55,077 nt of DNA, taken from Bdellovibrionaceae bacterium UBA6502 (lineage in GTDB: Bacteria; Bdellovibrionota; Bdellovibrionia; Bdellovibrionales; UBA840). The stretch's first letter is position 1; the number at the start of each line of letters is the position of its first letter. Shown here piece by piece: positions 27,352-36,438 of this stretch. A program made the translations under genes and the position numbers. The notes beneath the pieces were generated by a model that saw only the letters and a list, made by a program, of their open reading frames with translations, had not been told where the DNA came from and made no database searches. Location: contig DJMA01000008.1 in NCBI GenBank assembly GCA_002436415.1, positions 3,674 to 58,750 on the forward strand. The letters run 5' to 3'.

Positions 27352-28703
27352 GTACTTGTATAAAACTATTTATTATTTTGGTTTTTTCTTCTTCGGCTTA
27401 TTCGGAAAGTTTCGAACTAAAAGACTTTATCCGCCTTAGTATTGAGAAAGACCAAAAATACCAAGAATTGCACCTGGAAAAGGAAAAGAACAAATATATC
27501 AAAGATCAGTCTATGCCAGCTGATGCAATTAGCTTAACATTGGATCATGAAAAAGCTTATGTGTTAGATTCTGATGATACGAATCAGTCTAGTACGATTC
27601 GTTTAAGCAAAGATTTTTCCAAGTCGGGTACAAGTATTAGTGTAAGTAAGTCTAGATCGAATCAACCCAATATTGAATTTGAGGAGTTTGATGTAAGCGT
27701 TGAGCAATCTTTATTGAAAAACTCTTTTGGGAGAGACACTCGATTGCTCGAAGCTAAATTAGAAGAAGAGGCAGAGCTTGCAAACAAGGAGCAAGACGAA
27801 GCCTATGAGGACTATTTGCTAGAAAGCATCGCTGCTTTTTTTGATTATCAAATAACATACAGTAAGTATTTGTTGGCTAAAGATACTCTTGCTGATACCA
27901 AAAAGTTGAATCGACAGGTCTCTCAAAAATATAAGAAACAAATCGCAACAAGTACTGATTATCAGAAATCTCAATTGGAGCTTCTTACCGCTGAGGAAGA
28001 TTTTTTGGCAATGGAGAAGGATCTTAATCTAATGAAGGCAAAGGTCACTGAGCGAACTGGTTTAAAAGAAGTAGCCCATATGCCGGGCGAGATGAAGAAG
28101 CTCTTTTCAAAGTTGTTAGAATGGGAATCTAAAAGCTTAGATAAAAACCTTATTCGTGAAAAATTGATCGCTGATGGAAAACTAAGTATTGCAAAAAAAG
28201 AGCTTGAGATTTTGAAAAGAGATAATTGGGCAGAATTGAATTTGGTAGCAGGATACTCTGAGGAAGAGTCAGTTCGTTACTCGAATTCAGTAAATCAAAA
28301 AGAGAATTATGTAGGTCTTAGTTTCAGTATGCCTTTTTCCGACAAACAAAGTGCTGCGAACATTGGTATTGCAAGGCTCGACGAGGAGAAATTAAAAGTT
28401 TCAAGAGATTTGGCAGAAAGAAGCATTGATCGACAGATTCTTGAGTTTAAGCAGCAACTAAAGTTTTATTCTAAAAATATAGAACTATTGGATAAAAAGT
28501 TGGCCTTAGCAAAAAGCATTTACAAAGCTGAGAACAATCGTTATTCCTACGGAAAAATTGATTTAGATACATTGATAGAACGTAAAAAAGATTTAGCGAC
28601 CTATCAATATCAGTACCAGGAGTACTTGCTTAGTTATTTAAGCCTCTCAGCCTCATGGCTTGAGTTGAATGATAATTTAATTGAATTTACGCAAAGCTTG
28701 TAG
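27348..28703 (+). CDS. TolC-like outer-membrane efflux channel
   Basis: This 451-aa protein has a signal peptide (MSTCIKLFIILVFSSSAYS) and two similar long helical halves with heptad-like patterns, as in outer-membrane efflux proteins. Features include KDFIRLSIEKDQ near the mature start and EYLLSYLSLSASWLELN at the C-terminal end. The start at 27348 is preferred because it overlaps the pump stop codon (ATGA) and begins the signal peptide. It is convergent with the next gene, only four bases from its stop. Confidence 0.85.
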   Translation: MSTCIKLFIILVFSSSAYSESFELKDFIRLSIEKDQKYQELHLEKEKNKYIKDQSMPADAISLTLDHEKAYVLDSDDTNQSSTIRLSKDFSKSGTSISVSKSRSNQPNIEFEEFDVSVEQSLLKNSFGRDTRLLEAKLEEEAELANKEQDEAYEDYLLESIAAFFDYQITYSKYLLAKDTLADTKKLNRQVSQKYKKQIATSTDYQKSQLELLTAEEDFLAMEKDLNLMKAKVTERTGLKEVAHMPGEMKKLFSKLLEWESKSLDKNLIREKLIADGKLSIAKKELEILKRDNWAELNLVAGYSEEESVRYSNSVNQKENYVGLSFSMPFSDKQSAANIGIARLDEEKLKVSRDLAERSIDRQILEFKQQLKFYSKNIELLDKKLALAKSIYKAENNRYSYGKIDLDTLIERKKDLATYQYQYQEYLLSYLSLSASWLELNDNLIEFTQSL

Positions 28704-28707
28704 GGAG

Positions 28708-29988
28708 CTATTGTTTAAAATAGGTTTCCAAGTCGCAGTTGGCTTCTTTATTGATCGGAAACATACGTGTAGCTTTGCGAATGTTCTGAAGTGATTTCCA
28801 TTGAAAATGCTGACCACTTTCAAGATTGTAACTTGCGTAAGCGTTTTCGAAGTTCTCGCTTTTCAAAAAAGAAATGTTTGTTGCATCTAACCATTGCAGA
28901 TCTTGTGAGTCTTTGAATAGAAACAAAGTTTTCTCCGGAAGTTCAAGGGCTTCATTTGTTTCAATATCAAAAATTCCGATACTAGAAAGTTTAGTTACTT
29001 TTCCCTCTTTTAATAATGACACAGGTTGATTTACAGCTAAAAATTGACCGTCCACAGAAACTCTAGGAGCTCTTTGTTCGTAAAACTCTTTTCCTAACAA
29101 GTCGTTTGCCACTCTTGAGAAATTTTCAATCATTTTAACATGAGGGCTCCAGCGATGGTCATTGTAGTGGTCAGAGATAAAATAAAGAATGCCGTTCGGT
29201 GAATATTCTGGCTCCATGTCAATTCCAACTTCATCAAAGAGTTCTACTGGAATTTTTTGATTGGACTTGAAGTCCAATTGGTAAATGCCTTGTTCTAAAT
29301 TTCGAACTTGATTTTTTCTACGGTAGGAGAAACTGAGTAAGTCGCAGTTTGGATGAAAACTCGCTCTTGAATGAATCATAGCATCTGTAAAACGAATTTT
29401 TCCAAAACGCTTTTTGTTATGGTCATAGATTGTTAATTCACTGCCTTCGTTTTCATTTGTACGATCTTGAAAGAGTAGGTAATTAGCATCTGGGCTAATG
29501 GAAAGGGACATCAAAGCTCCATGAGTGGAGTAAAGGAGCTCTGATTCTTCTCTTGCTTGCCAGAGTTTTTGTTTTCTTAGTTCCTGTATTCTGCCATTGT
29601 TTACAGTAAAGTAGATATCATATTCAAAGTGAGGATTGATGCCAAAGGCATCCATAAAAATCAGATTGGATATTTTGTCAGCGAGTATTGCTACTTCTTT
29701 TTCATGGATGCTTTCTTTCAAACTTTCTAAGTCATAAATTTTACCGCCGAGAAATTCCAGTATTTGCAGGGATTTTTTGAAGTGCAAAGAATCAGGATTT
29801 AATAGACGTAAACACGGACTTACACGGAGTCGTTTGTCAATTTCGGTAATTAAAGCTCGATTTTCTTTATCGTAGTTTGTAAATGCGTAATCAATTACTT
29901 TGGCAGTACAAATTTCGCTGTCGATCTGATCAGCTAGACCAGGCAGATGTATTGCGAGAAAGAAGAGGATTAAACTCCATATTTGCAT
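28708..29988 (-). CDS. Exported TolB-like beta-propeller protein
   Basis: This 426-aa protein has an N-terminal signal peptide (IWSLILFFLAIHLPGLA). Its middle carries repeated propeller blades of the PD40 kind: SLSISPDANYLLFQD, FHPNCDLLSFSYR, MEPEYSPNGILYFISD and VSVDGQFLAVN. An N-terminal domain of about 130 residues may correspond to a TolB N-domain, but this is weak. It is most likely a periplasmic binding or scaffold protein, not TolB itself, as no tol/pal genes are nearby. A TATAAT lies seven bases before the ATG and no Shine-Dalgarno sequence is present. Confidence 0.65.
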   Translation of the reverse strand: MQIWSLILFFLAIHLPGLADQIDSEICTAKVIDYAFTNYDKENRALITEIDKRLRVSPCLRLLNPDSLHFKKSLQILEFLGGKIYDLESLKESIHEKEVAILADKISNLIFMDAFGINPHFEYDIYFTVNNGRIQELRKQKLWQAREESELLYSTHGALMSLSISPDANYLLFQDRTNENEGSELTIYDHNKKRFGKIRFTDAMIHSRASFHPNCDLLSFSYRRKNQVRNLEQGIYQLDFKSNQKIPVELFDEVGIDMEPEYSPNGILYFISDHYNDHRWSPHVKMIENFSRVANDLLGKEFYEQRAPRVSVDGQFLAVNQPVSLLKEGKVTKLSSIGIFDIETNEALELPEKTLFLFKDSQDLQWLDATNISFLKSENFENAYASYNLESGQHFQWKSLQNIRKATRMFPINKEANCDLETYFKQ

Positions 29989-29995
29989 GTTTTAG

Positions 29996-30001
29996 ATTAT
30001 A
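29996..30001 (-). promoter_or_regulatory. -10 element placing the transcript start at the ATG (minus strand)
   Basis: On the minus strand a perfect TATAAT is followed by seven bases (CTAAAAC) and then the ATG. The -35 is weak. A leaderless mRNA is predicted. Confidence 0.5.
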
Positions 30002-30174
30002 TCAATTATTAGGCGTAGAATCGAAAAAAGCCGGCAATTTCAAACTCTTAAGTAGCATTTTCAGCCTCTGTGTAGACTTTTGACAGAAAAAAACTAGTAT
30101 TTTTTAACCCATTTGCCCTGGTAGTTCGTCTAATAAACATAGGGCCATCGAGGGCTCTAGAGCCAGGGGGAAGT

Positions 30175-30402
30175 ATGCAAGGATTGCAAATCATCGCGGT
30201 AGCGATCATGTTGACTGTTTCAAGTAATTTATTCGCATGTCAAATTAAAGGACCAATCGTTGGAAAAGAAGATTTCAAATGCCTTCAAGAGAAGGTGGCT
30301 GAACTATATGAAATTCCCAAAAAGGGGAAAAACGGGGTGCATTCTCTTAAAGTAATTGCGGGGAATGAAGAAGTTAAATCGGGTCTAAAAGTGATCCAAT
30401 AG
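30175..30402 (+). CDS. Small exported protein
   Basis: This 75-aa protein has a signal peptide (MQGLQIIAVAIMLTVSSNLFA) leaving a mature chain of about 54 residues with two cysteines. GGGGGAAG precedes the start and a terminator lies ~50 bases after the stop, so it is a compact single-gene unit. No family is recognised. Confidence 0.6.
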   Translation: MQGLQIIAVAIMLTVSSNLFACQIKGPIVGKEDFKCLQEKVAELYEIPKKGKNGVHSLKVIAGNEEVKSGLKVIQ

Positions 30403-30425
30403 GGAATTTCAAAAATACAGGGGGG

Positions 30426-30474
30426 CTTTCTTTTCGAAGAAAGTGTAAGAGGGGCGTATGCTCCTCTTTTTTTT
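30426..30474 (+). terminator. Terminator after the small exported protein
   Basis: A first hairpin (CTTTCTTTTCGAAGAAAG, 30426-30443) is followed by AGAGGGG...CTCCTCT with G-U pairing and then eight Ts. The rest of the 30403-30772 gap contains the fusA promoter only. Confidence 0.75.
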
Positions 30475-30701
30475 GGTGTTTTGCCTGAGAGTTTATTGCG
30501 ATAGGTATTTTCTGAAGAAAATCAGTTTAGTTACAAAATCCTTATTTAGATTCCTTTGCTTTTAAAGGACATATTTGCTCGATTCGAATGCGTTAAAAGT
30601 GCGCAATACCTAGCTTTGATCCAATGTCAAAGATACAGCAAAAAAAATCCAAAAAACGGAACGAGTTTTTGAGAGCAAGGCCTCGTTGACAGAAAATTCA
30701 G

Positions 30702-30729
30702 TTGAAAATTCACCAGATGAGTCTATCTT
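30702..30729 (+). promoter_or_regulatory. Candidate fusA promoter
   Basis: TTGAAA and TATCTT are 16 bp apart, about 45 bases before the fusA start. The -10 has the same sequence as that of the UDG-like gene. A TTGACA just upstream (30686-30691) has no matching -10. Confidence 0.45.
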
Positions 30730-30772
30730 AGGCCTTGTATAAGTTAGAATAAAAATAAGGCGGAATATCATA

Positions 30773-32869
30773 ATGGCTAGTAAATCTATGGATTTAGAAT
30801 CGCTCTACAAAGTAAGAAATATTGGAATCATGGCACATATCGATGCCGGTAAAACAACCACGACCGAAAGGATCTTATTTTATACAGGTAAGAACTATAA
30901 AATTGGTGAGGTTCATGATGGTGATGCTACGATGGATTGGATGGAGCAGGAGCAAGAGCGAGGGATCACAATTACCTCTGCAGCTACTACTTGCCAATGG
31001 AATGAGACAACTATCAATATTATCGATACTCCGGGCCACGTTGATTTTACCATTGAAGTTGAAAGGTCTTTACGTGTTTTAGATGGTGCTGTTGCAGTTT
31101 TTGATGCTGTAAGTGGAGTTGAACCACAATCTGAAACCGTTTGGCGCCAAGCAGATCGCTACAAAGTTCCTAGAATTTGTTTTGTAAATAAAATGGATCG
31201 CATGGGTGCGGATTACTATATGTCGATCGATACCATTCGAGAAAAATTAGGAGCAAATCCACTGGCAATTCATTATCCTATTGGTTCTGAATCTGAATTT
31301 CAGGGAGCGGTGGATTTAATTTCTAATAAAGCCTATTTGTGGTCAGGTAGTGACCTTGGCCAAGAATTTCGTGTAGAAGATGTGCCGGAGCATATGGCCA
31401 ATGAGGTTGCAGAAAAACGCAACGAAATGATTGAAAGCATTGTTGAGTTTGATGACGAACTTATGGAGCAGTATTTAGAGGGTAATGAGCCAAGTCAAGA
31501 GGCATTGAAAAAGGCCTTGAGAAAAGGAATATTATCAAATCAGTGCACAGCAGTTTTGTGTGGGTCCGCGTTTACTAATAAATGCGTTCAGCTTTTACTG
31601 GATGCTGTAGTGGATTTCCTACCAAGTCCTTTAGAGGTTCCAGCGGTTGAAGGAACTGATGTAAATAATCCTGAGAAGAAAATTCCTCGTAAAACAGATT
31701 TTGATGAGCCAGTGGCTGCTTTGGCTTTTAAAATAGCCTCTGACTCTTTCGCAGGAACAATGACATATATACGTTTGTATTCGGGAGTTTTAAAAATTGG
31801 AGACCAGTTATTAAATCCTCGTACTGAAAAGAAAGAACGTATTTCTAAGATTCTTAGAATGCACGCAAATAGCCGTGAAGAGATTAGTGAGTTGTACGCT
31901 GGTGATATAGCTGCTGTGATTGGGTTAAAGTTTAGTGCTACAGGAGATACTCTTTGTACTAGTAATAAACCAGTTGTTTTAGAGAGCATTAAATTTCCAG
32001 AGCCTGTGATTTCAATTGTGATCGAAGCTAAATCTACCGCTGATCAAAAAAAATTGGATCAGAGTTTAGAGCGACTACAGCTTGAAGACCCAAGCTTCCG
32101 TGTACGAAAAGACGAAGAAACAGGGCAAACTTTAATCTCTGGAATGGGTGAATTGCATCTAGATATTATCGTAGACCGATTAAAGAGAGAGTTTAAGGTT
32201 GAGGCCAATGTTGGTAAGCCTCAAGTTTCTTATCGCGAGGCAATCACATCTTCAGCTAATGCAGAGGCTGTATTTCAAAGAGAAATTCAGGGCCAAGAAC
32301 AATTTGCTAAATGTAAGATAAAGCTAGAGCCAATTGACCATGCTACAGGTTTTGAATTTGTAAATAAAGTAGAGCAAAAAGGCTTCCCGCAAAACTTTTT
32401 TGGCGCCATCGAAAAGGGTTGTAAAGACTCCATGGAAATTGGTGGTTTGATTGGTAGTCAGGTTTTGGGAGTGAGATGTACACTAGAGAGTGCTGAATAT
32501 GTTCAGGAGACATCCACAGAAACAGCCTTTAAAGTGGCTAGTTCGATTGCCTTTCGAGAAGCTTACAAAAAGGCAGAGGCCAAAGTTTTAGAGCCACTTT
32601 TTAGTCTTGAAATCTTAACTCCTGAAGAGTTTATGGGAAGTGTAATCGGTGATTTAAACTCTCGTCGTGGACGAGTTCATTCAATGAAGCCAAAAGGAAA
32701 CCTACAAGTAATAGATGCTGAAGTTCCTCTGGCTAGTATGTTTGGTTACGCTACAGATATTCGTAGTTTGAGCCAAGGAAGAGCTACCTTTAGCCTAGAG
32801 TTTGATCGCTATGAGATTTTACCGGACAAGCAGGCGAAGGAAATTCTTGAAATGTATGGAAGGCTTTAA
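30773..32869 (+). CDS. fusA: Elongation factor G
   Basis: EF-G (698 aa) is the GTPase that drives translocation and, with RRF, ribosome recycling. The G motifs are complete: AHIDAGKTT (G1), RGITITSAATT (G2), DTPGHVDF (G3) and NKMDR (G4). The domain IV/V segments, such as RGRVHSM and the late FGYATDIRSLSQGRA, are present. AAGGCGG precedes the ATG by nine bases. It is detached from rpsL-rpsG and has no tuf after it. Instead a small lipoprotein gene starts immediately at its stop. Whether another EF-G exists elsewhere is unknown. Confidence 0.97.
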   Translation: MASKSMDLESLYKVRNIGIMAHIDAGKTTTTERILFYTGKNYKIGEVHDGDATMDWMEQEQERGITITSAATTCQWNETTINIIDTPGHVDFTIEVERSLRVLDGAVAVFDAVSGVEPQSETVWRQADRYKVPRICFVNKMDRMGADYYMSIDTIREKLGANPLAIHYPIGSESEFQGAVDLISNKAYLWSGSDLGQEFRVEDVPEHMANEVAEKRNEMIESIVEFDDELMEQYLEGNEPSQEALKKALRKGILSNQCTAVLCGSAFTNKCVQLLLDAVVDFLPSPLEVPAVEGTDVNNPEKKIPRKTDFDEPVAALAFKIASDSFAGTMTYIRLYSGVLKIGDQLLNPRTEKKERISKILRMHANSREEISELYAGDIAAVIGLKFSATGDTLCTSNKPVVLESIKFPEPVISIVIEAKSTADQKKLDQSLERLQLEDPSFRVRKDEETGQTLISGMGELHLDIIVDRLKREFKVEANVGKPQVSYREAITSSANAEAVFQREIQGQEQFAKCKIKLEPIDHATGFEFVNKVEQKGFPQNFFGAIEKGCKDSMEIGGLIGSQVLGVRCTLESAEYVQETSTETAFKVASSIAFREAYKKAEAKVLEPLFSLEILTPEEFMGSVIGDLNSRRGRVHSMKPKGNLQVIDAEVPLASMFGYATDIRSLSQGRATFSLEFDRYEILPDKQAKEILEMYGRL

Positions 32870-33169
32870 GTGTTAAACTGCTTTAGATACGTTCTTCTGG
32901 TTTTAGTTTTGTTGGGCTGTAGTGCTATTGGCTCAAAACCAGAAGAAACTGCGAAAGCAGAGCCTAAATTTATACCATCAACTCAAGGAAATTACAGCGA
33001 CTGGCAAAAACTGCAAGGCCCAGAACTAGCTTCTGAAAAATACAAATGTGATAAAAGAAACTCCATCCAGGGCGATGATTTGGCAATGCCACTTTGTACT
33101 GAGTTTCAAATCAATGATTACCTAATTTATCTTTTGAGCTCCGTGGCAAGTCAAAAAAGAACGTTTTAA
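32870..33169 (+). CDS. Small lipoprotein downstream of fusA (first of two)
   Basis: This 99-aa protein starts at a GTG that directly follows the fusA stop with no gap. Its short signal peptide ends in LLGC (Cys17), a good lipobox. The mature part has two more Cys (KYKC and PLC) and is mostly polar. There is no separate ribosome-binding site beyond the end of fusA, so translation may be coupled to fusA termination. Function unknown. Confidence 0.6.
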   Translation: MLNCFRYVLLVLVLLGCSAIGSKPEETAKAEPKFIPSTQGNYSDWQKLQGPELASEKYKCDKRNSIQGDDLAMPLCTEFQINDYLIYLLSSVASQKRTF

Positions 33170-33184
33170 ATCATAGGGGGAGTG

Positions 33185-33475
33185 ATGAAGCTTTTCGTCT
33201 TTATCCTTTTAATTACTTCTTGTGTCTCTGTAAAACGCAAAGAAACTGTAGCTGAAACATCGAAAAACCAGAAAATTGAAAAAAAACACTTAGACTTTGA
33301 AGAGTATCAAAGCTTTCCTTCAGCCGTTCCATTGTATTTTTTTGAGGACCAAAGCTTAACTTTAGATCAGCGAAACAAGAGTTTTCGTTGTGAAGAGAAG
33401 AGGCTTAATTTATTTCTAATTGGTATTTCTTTAAATGATAAGGCTAAGCAAAAACGAAAAGGCATTTGTATTTAG
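33185..33475 (+). CDS. Small lipoprotein downstream of fusA (second of two)
   Basis: This 96-aa protein has a lipobox LITSC (Cys12-13 region) after a very short signal sequence and a Lys/Glu-rich mature part. The ATG at 33185 is chosen over GTG at 33182; both follow TAGGGGGAG. It lies 15 bases after the first lipoprotein gene. The two have a similar size and a Cys in the middle of the mature part, but no clear sequence similarity. Function unknown. Confidence 0.6.
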   Translation: MKLFVFILLITSCVSVKRKETVAETSKNQKIEKKHLDFEEYQSFPSAVPLYFFEDQSLTLDQRNKSFRCEEKRLNLFLIGISLNDKAKQKRKGICI

Positions 33476-33550
33476 GGGGGATTAAAAACTACTCAAAAGA
33501 GTAATAACTGGCCTATTTACTTTTATAAAAAATGGGACTTAAAAAGAAAA

Positions 33551-33573
33551 AGGCTTTGGAAACTCCAAAGCCT
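33551..33573. terminator. Hairpin terminator between convergent genes
   Basis: AGGCTTTGGA pairs with TCCAAAGCCT around AAC. On the minus strand it is followed by a T-rich run (CTTTTTCTTTTT), so it best terminates the minus-strand gene at 33602-34048. It may also act on the fusA-side transcript. Confidence 0.75.
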
Positions 33574-33601
33574 ATTTATTAAGTTAGGATTTTAAGTGCT
33601 T

Positions 33602-34048
33602 TTATTTTGTTTTTACAACATCACCCATTAAAGCTACACCAGCAATAATGTTTCCAGCTCCACATTCGAATTTTTCTGTGCTGTCGTAAGGGATATTTTG
33701 GTAATTGCTTCTAATGTTTATTACAGCATCACCACCAAGCTCTCTTGCGCGATCTTGTAGTGCAATAACAGCTGATAGAAAAACCCACTGACAAGCCTGC
33801 AAATCAGATTTGTTAAATGCGTTTGTTTTTTTATTGGTTTTAACAGAAGCTACTTTCTCTTTAAATTTAACTTTTGTTTCTTTTCCCCAATAAAGTTTAA
33901 CTTCATCTACAACTTTGGCTTTAGCGTCTGGAGTTTCTAGGGCATCTTTTATTTCGAAGCGAAGACGATCGTTTCTAGCAGAAAGATTTAGCCCGAACAA
34001 AACGGCCAAAAGGATTAATAGACTTGATTTTGAATTTATTACTTTCAT
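33602..34048 (-). CDS. Small exported protein of a conserved family (YbjQ/RcsF-like pattern)
   Basis: This 148-aa protein has a signal peptide (hydrophobic residues about 9-21, ending LSA). Its C-terminal half has a recognisable pattern: ACQWVFLSAVIALQDRA, ELGGDAVINI, FECGAGNIIAGVAL. The A-x-x-x-G-(G/A)-(D/N)-AVxN motif occurs in small periplasmic proteins related in shape to YbjQ/RcsF. A similar family is often mis-labelled excinuclease in databases; that is from memory. Two Cys flank the motif. AGGAAGG precedes the start. Confidence 0.5.
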   Translation of the reverse strand: MKVINSKSSLLILLAVLFGLNLSARNDRLRFEIKDALETPDAKAKVVDEVKLYWGKETKVKFKEKVASVKTNKKTNAFNKSDLQACQWVFLSAVIALQDRARELGGDAVINIRSNYQNIPYDSTEKFECGAGNIIAGVALMGDVVKTK

Positions 34049-34200
34049 AAATACCTTCCTAATAAAGAGTTTTACATGATGACTTAATCATTTGTATTTT
34101 TTGAAGTCACTAAAATTTTCAAATGCCTGGATTCTGGCATTTAAGCTCTTTGGGAACATATATTTATTTCTAAGCTATAGGTTAGATATTAGAAATGTGC

Positions 34201-34206
34201 TAAATA
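34201..34206 (+). promoter_or_regulatory. -10-like element placing the transcript start at the ATG of the M49 gene
   Basis: TAAATA ends six bases before the ATG at 34213. There is no Shine-Dalgarno sequence and the -35 is weak. This is the same arrangement as at 16149, 23260 and 29988. Confidence 0.35.
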
Positions 34207-34212
34207 CCGGAC

Positions 34213-36402
34213 ATGAAATCTTTGTTTTTTATTTTAGCATTTTGTATGGGGACGCAGGCTTTATTTGCTCAGGCAAAGTCTGTTATTGGACAATTTGGTG
34301 ATGTGAAGCTTAGGCAATTGGTTACGCCTGGATTTGATGAGCTTGCTCCAGAGAGAAAAGTCTATTTTTATTATCTTGCGCAGGCAATGAAGGTTTCCGA
34401 CGAAATCTACTGGCGTCAATACAGCCGTCACGGTCTTGCGATTCGGGATTTATTGTTAGACATTTTGGAGTTCGAAGACCTTTTCGCCGTTTTAAAAGAT
34501 TTCGAGTTGAAAGACTTTGAAGCGAATGAAGAAAAAAGGTATTGGACCAATGCTGATAAAATAGCAAATCGATTTCCAATAGAGCAAATTAAATTATATC
34601 TTCTGGAGCTCTCCACCTTTCGTGGAAACTATGACTATATCAAAAACTCAAAGATACTACCTAAGGATTGGAACAGCCTAGATCTTTTGCGCCTGATAGA
34701 CTTTGCTCAAAAATCACTTCGTTTACCTAAGGATAAAGCGCAGCAAATGCGACAGGAAGTACGTCGTCTAAGAAAAGCCATTTTTAGTGCGGATTACTTT
34801 CCGAAATACAAGGATGTTAAAGACGGTGACAGGCTTTTAGGAAGTCCTTCTTCTTTTTATGCTCCTGGAATCACGGAAGAGGAAGCAAAAAACTTTTCTA
34901 AATCTATTCTCACTTATCTCGAGAGAAACACTAGGGGAGAGGTGGTTGAAACTAGGCACAGCATCACTAGTGGTCCATTTAAAGACTATTTAGCCCTCAT
35001 TGATTACTATTTAGAGCAAGCTTCATCCTACGCCAATGAAACAGAAAAGAATTTGATTCGCCTACATCGCAAAGTTTTAAGAACAGGTGATGTAGAAGAC
35101 TACAAGGCTTATGAAATTGAGTGGGTTCAATACAACTCTAATGACATTGATTACCGATTGGATTTTGTAGAGCAGTACCTCGATCCTTTAGGGCACAAAG
35201 CTTACCATGAAGGAATGTTAACTCTTAAAAAAATTGATCCAGAAACCGTTCGCCAGCAGGAAGCCATTCGAAATATCATCTACAAACTCGAAGAAAAAAT
35301 GCCTGTGGAAGAGCGTTTTAAGAAGAAAGGGGAGTTTATCATTCCTTCGGCTGAAACCGTAAATCTTGCCTTTTCAGGAGGAGCGGCTGGAGCTAAGCCG
35401 ATGGGCGGCTATAATTTATCTAATTTTAAAGATGTGACCCAAAAGGTGGGAAGTAAGAGTCATTCCCTATCTAATGTGGGTTTAGATATTGGAAGTAATG
35501 AAACTCCTGAGCAGGCACAAAAAAGAGCTAAGAGCTTTTTCTCGAGCAAACACGCAAAAGATGTCGAGGCATATAGTATTGAAAAAACTTATCCACTTCA
35601 TGTTAATTTTCATGAAGTGGCAGGACATGGTTCTGGTGAGATTTTAGAAGGTGATCCGAGAGTGGACTTGGGTTCTTTGTTTAATCCAATTGAAGAGTTA
35701 CGAGCTGAGACGGCTGCGGTTTACCATGTTCTTGATGTGGATTTTTTGTATGAAAGTAAAATCTTTCCACCAGAAATGAGTTTAGAGGATGCACGATCAT
35801 TTTCAAGAGCTGCAACGGTGAATTTCTTTACCAAACAGCTTAAATATTGGGGAACGATCAGTGATAAAACTTCGATTTCTCAGGCGCATAGAATGGCCAA
35901 CCAAGTGCAGATGAACTATATGCTTGAAAAAGGCATCATCGAAATCCACAGGAACAAGTTTTCGGAGACTGTAGAGATCAATGGCGAAAAACAGCTTCGT
36001 GACTTTGAGCTTCCGGTGGTTCATATCAAAGACTTTCAAAGACTTAGAGAGGCTCTGGGGGAAATTTGGTTTGAAGTGCAAAAGATAGTTAGCTTGTCTT
36101 TGGAGTCTGAAGCTGGGGATTATCTAAGTAGATGGTCGTATTACAACGATGAACAACGTTCCTATGGAATGAGCTTGAAGCAGTACGCAGAAGCAAAAAA
36201 ACAAGCAACGAAACTTCATTTTTTAAGACCTGAGGTTGTTCTAAGTCAAGACGGAAAGAGTGCAAAATTAGTTTACCATGATGGTAAAAATGGCGTGGAT
36301 CAAGGAATTGCAATTGTGAAGTCCTATCGTGAATTTACTAAAACAGGAATTTCAAAAATTGCTAAAGCCTGCTCTCGTTCAGCAAATGTTCGCACAAATT
36401 AA
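34213..36402 (+). CDS. Secreted M49-family metallopeptidase (dipeptidyl-peptidase III-like)
   Basis: This 729-aa protein has the two zinc signatures of family M49. HEVAGH (His467, Glu468, His472) is the HEXXGH motif. EELRAE (residues 494-499) supplies the third ligand, probably Glu495, 28 residues after His467. M49 enzymes remove dipeptides from peptide N termini. An N-terminal signal peptide ending near LFAQA (about residue 21) indicates export, unlike the classic cytosolic DPP III. Length and motif spacing fit bacterial members. It stands alone between a minus-strand gene and repeat copy D. Confidence 0.85.
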   Translation: MKSLFFILAFCMGTQALFAQAKSVIGQFGDVKLRQLVTPGFDELAPERKVYFYYLAQAMKVSDEIYWRQYSRHGLAIRDLLLDILEFEDLFAVLKDFELKDFEANEEKRYWTNADKIANRFPIEQIKLYLLELSTFRGNYDYIKNSKILPKDWNSLDLLRLIDFAQKSLRLPKDKAQQMRQEVRRLRKAIFSADYFPKYKDVKDGDRLLGSPSSFYAPGITEEEAKNFSKSILTYLERNTRGEVVETRHSITSGPFKDYLALIDYYLEQASSYANETEKNLIRLHRKVLRTGDVEDYKAYEIEWVQYNSNDIDYRLDFVEQYLDPLGHKAYHEGMLTLKKIDPETVRQQEAIRNIIYKLEEKMPVEERFKKKGEFIIPSAETVNLAFSGGAAGAKPMGGYNLSNFKDVTQKVGSKSHSLSNVGLDIGSNETPEQAQKRAKSFFSSKHAKDVEAYSIEKTYPLHVNFHEVAGHGSGEILEGDPRVDLGSLFNPIEELRAETAAVYHVLDVDFLYESKIFPPEMSLEDARSFSRAATVNFFTKQLKYWGTISDKTSISQAHRMANQVQMNYMLEKGIIEIHRNKFSETVEINGEKQLRDFELPVVHIKDFQRLREALGEIWFEVQKIVSLSLESEAGDYLSRWSYYNDEQRSYGMSLKQYAEAKKQATKLHFLRPEVVLSQDGKSAKLVYHDGKNGVDQGIAIVKSYREFTKTGISKIAKACSRSANVRTN

Positions 36403-36438
36403 AGCTTTTTGAAGTGTTTATAGTTTAGATGAACTTTA

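Noticed and set aside
28708..29988. Calling the propeller protein TolB
   Set aside because: The blades are TolB-like, but the N-terminal domain match is weak and no tolQRA or pal genes are adjacent.
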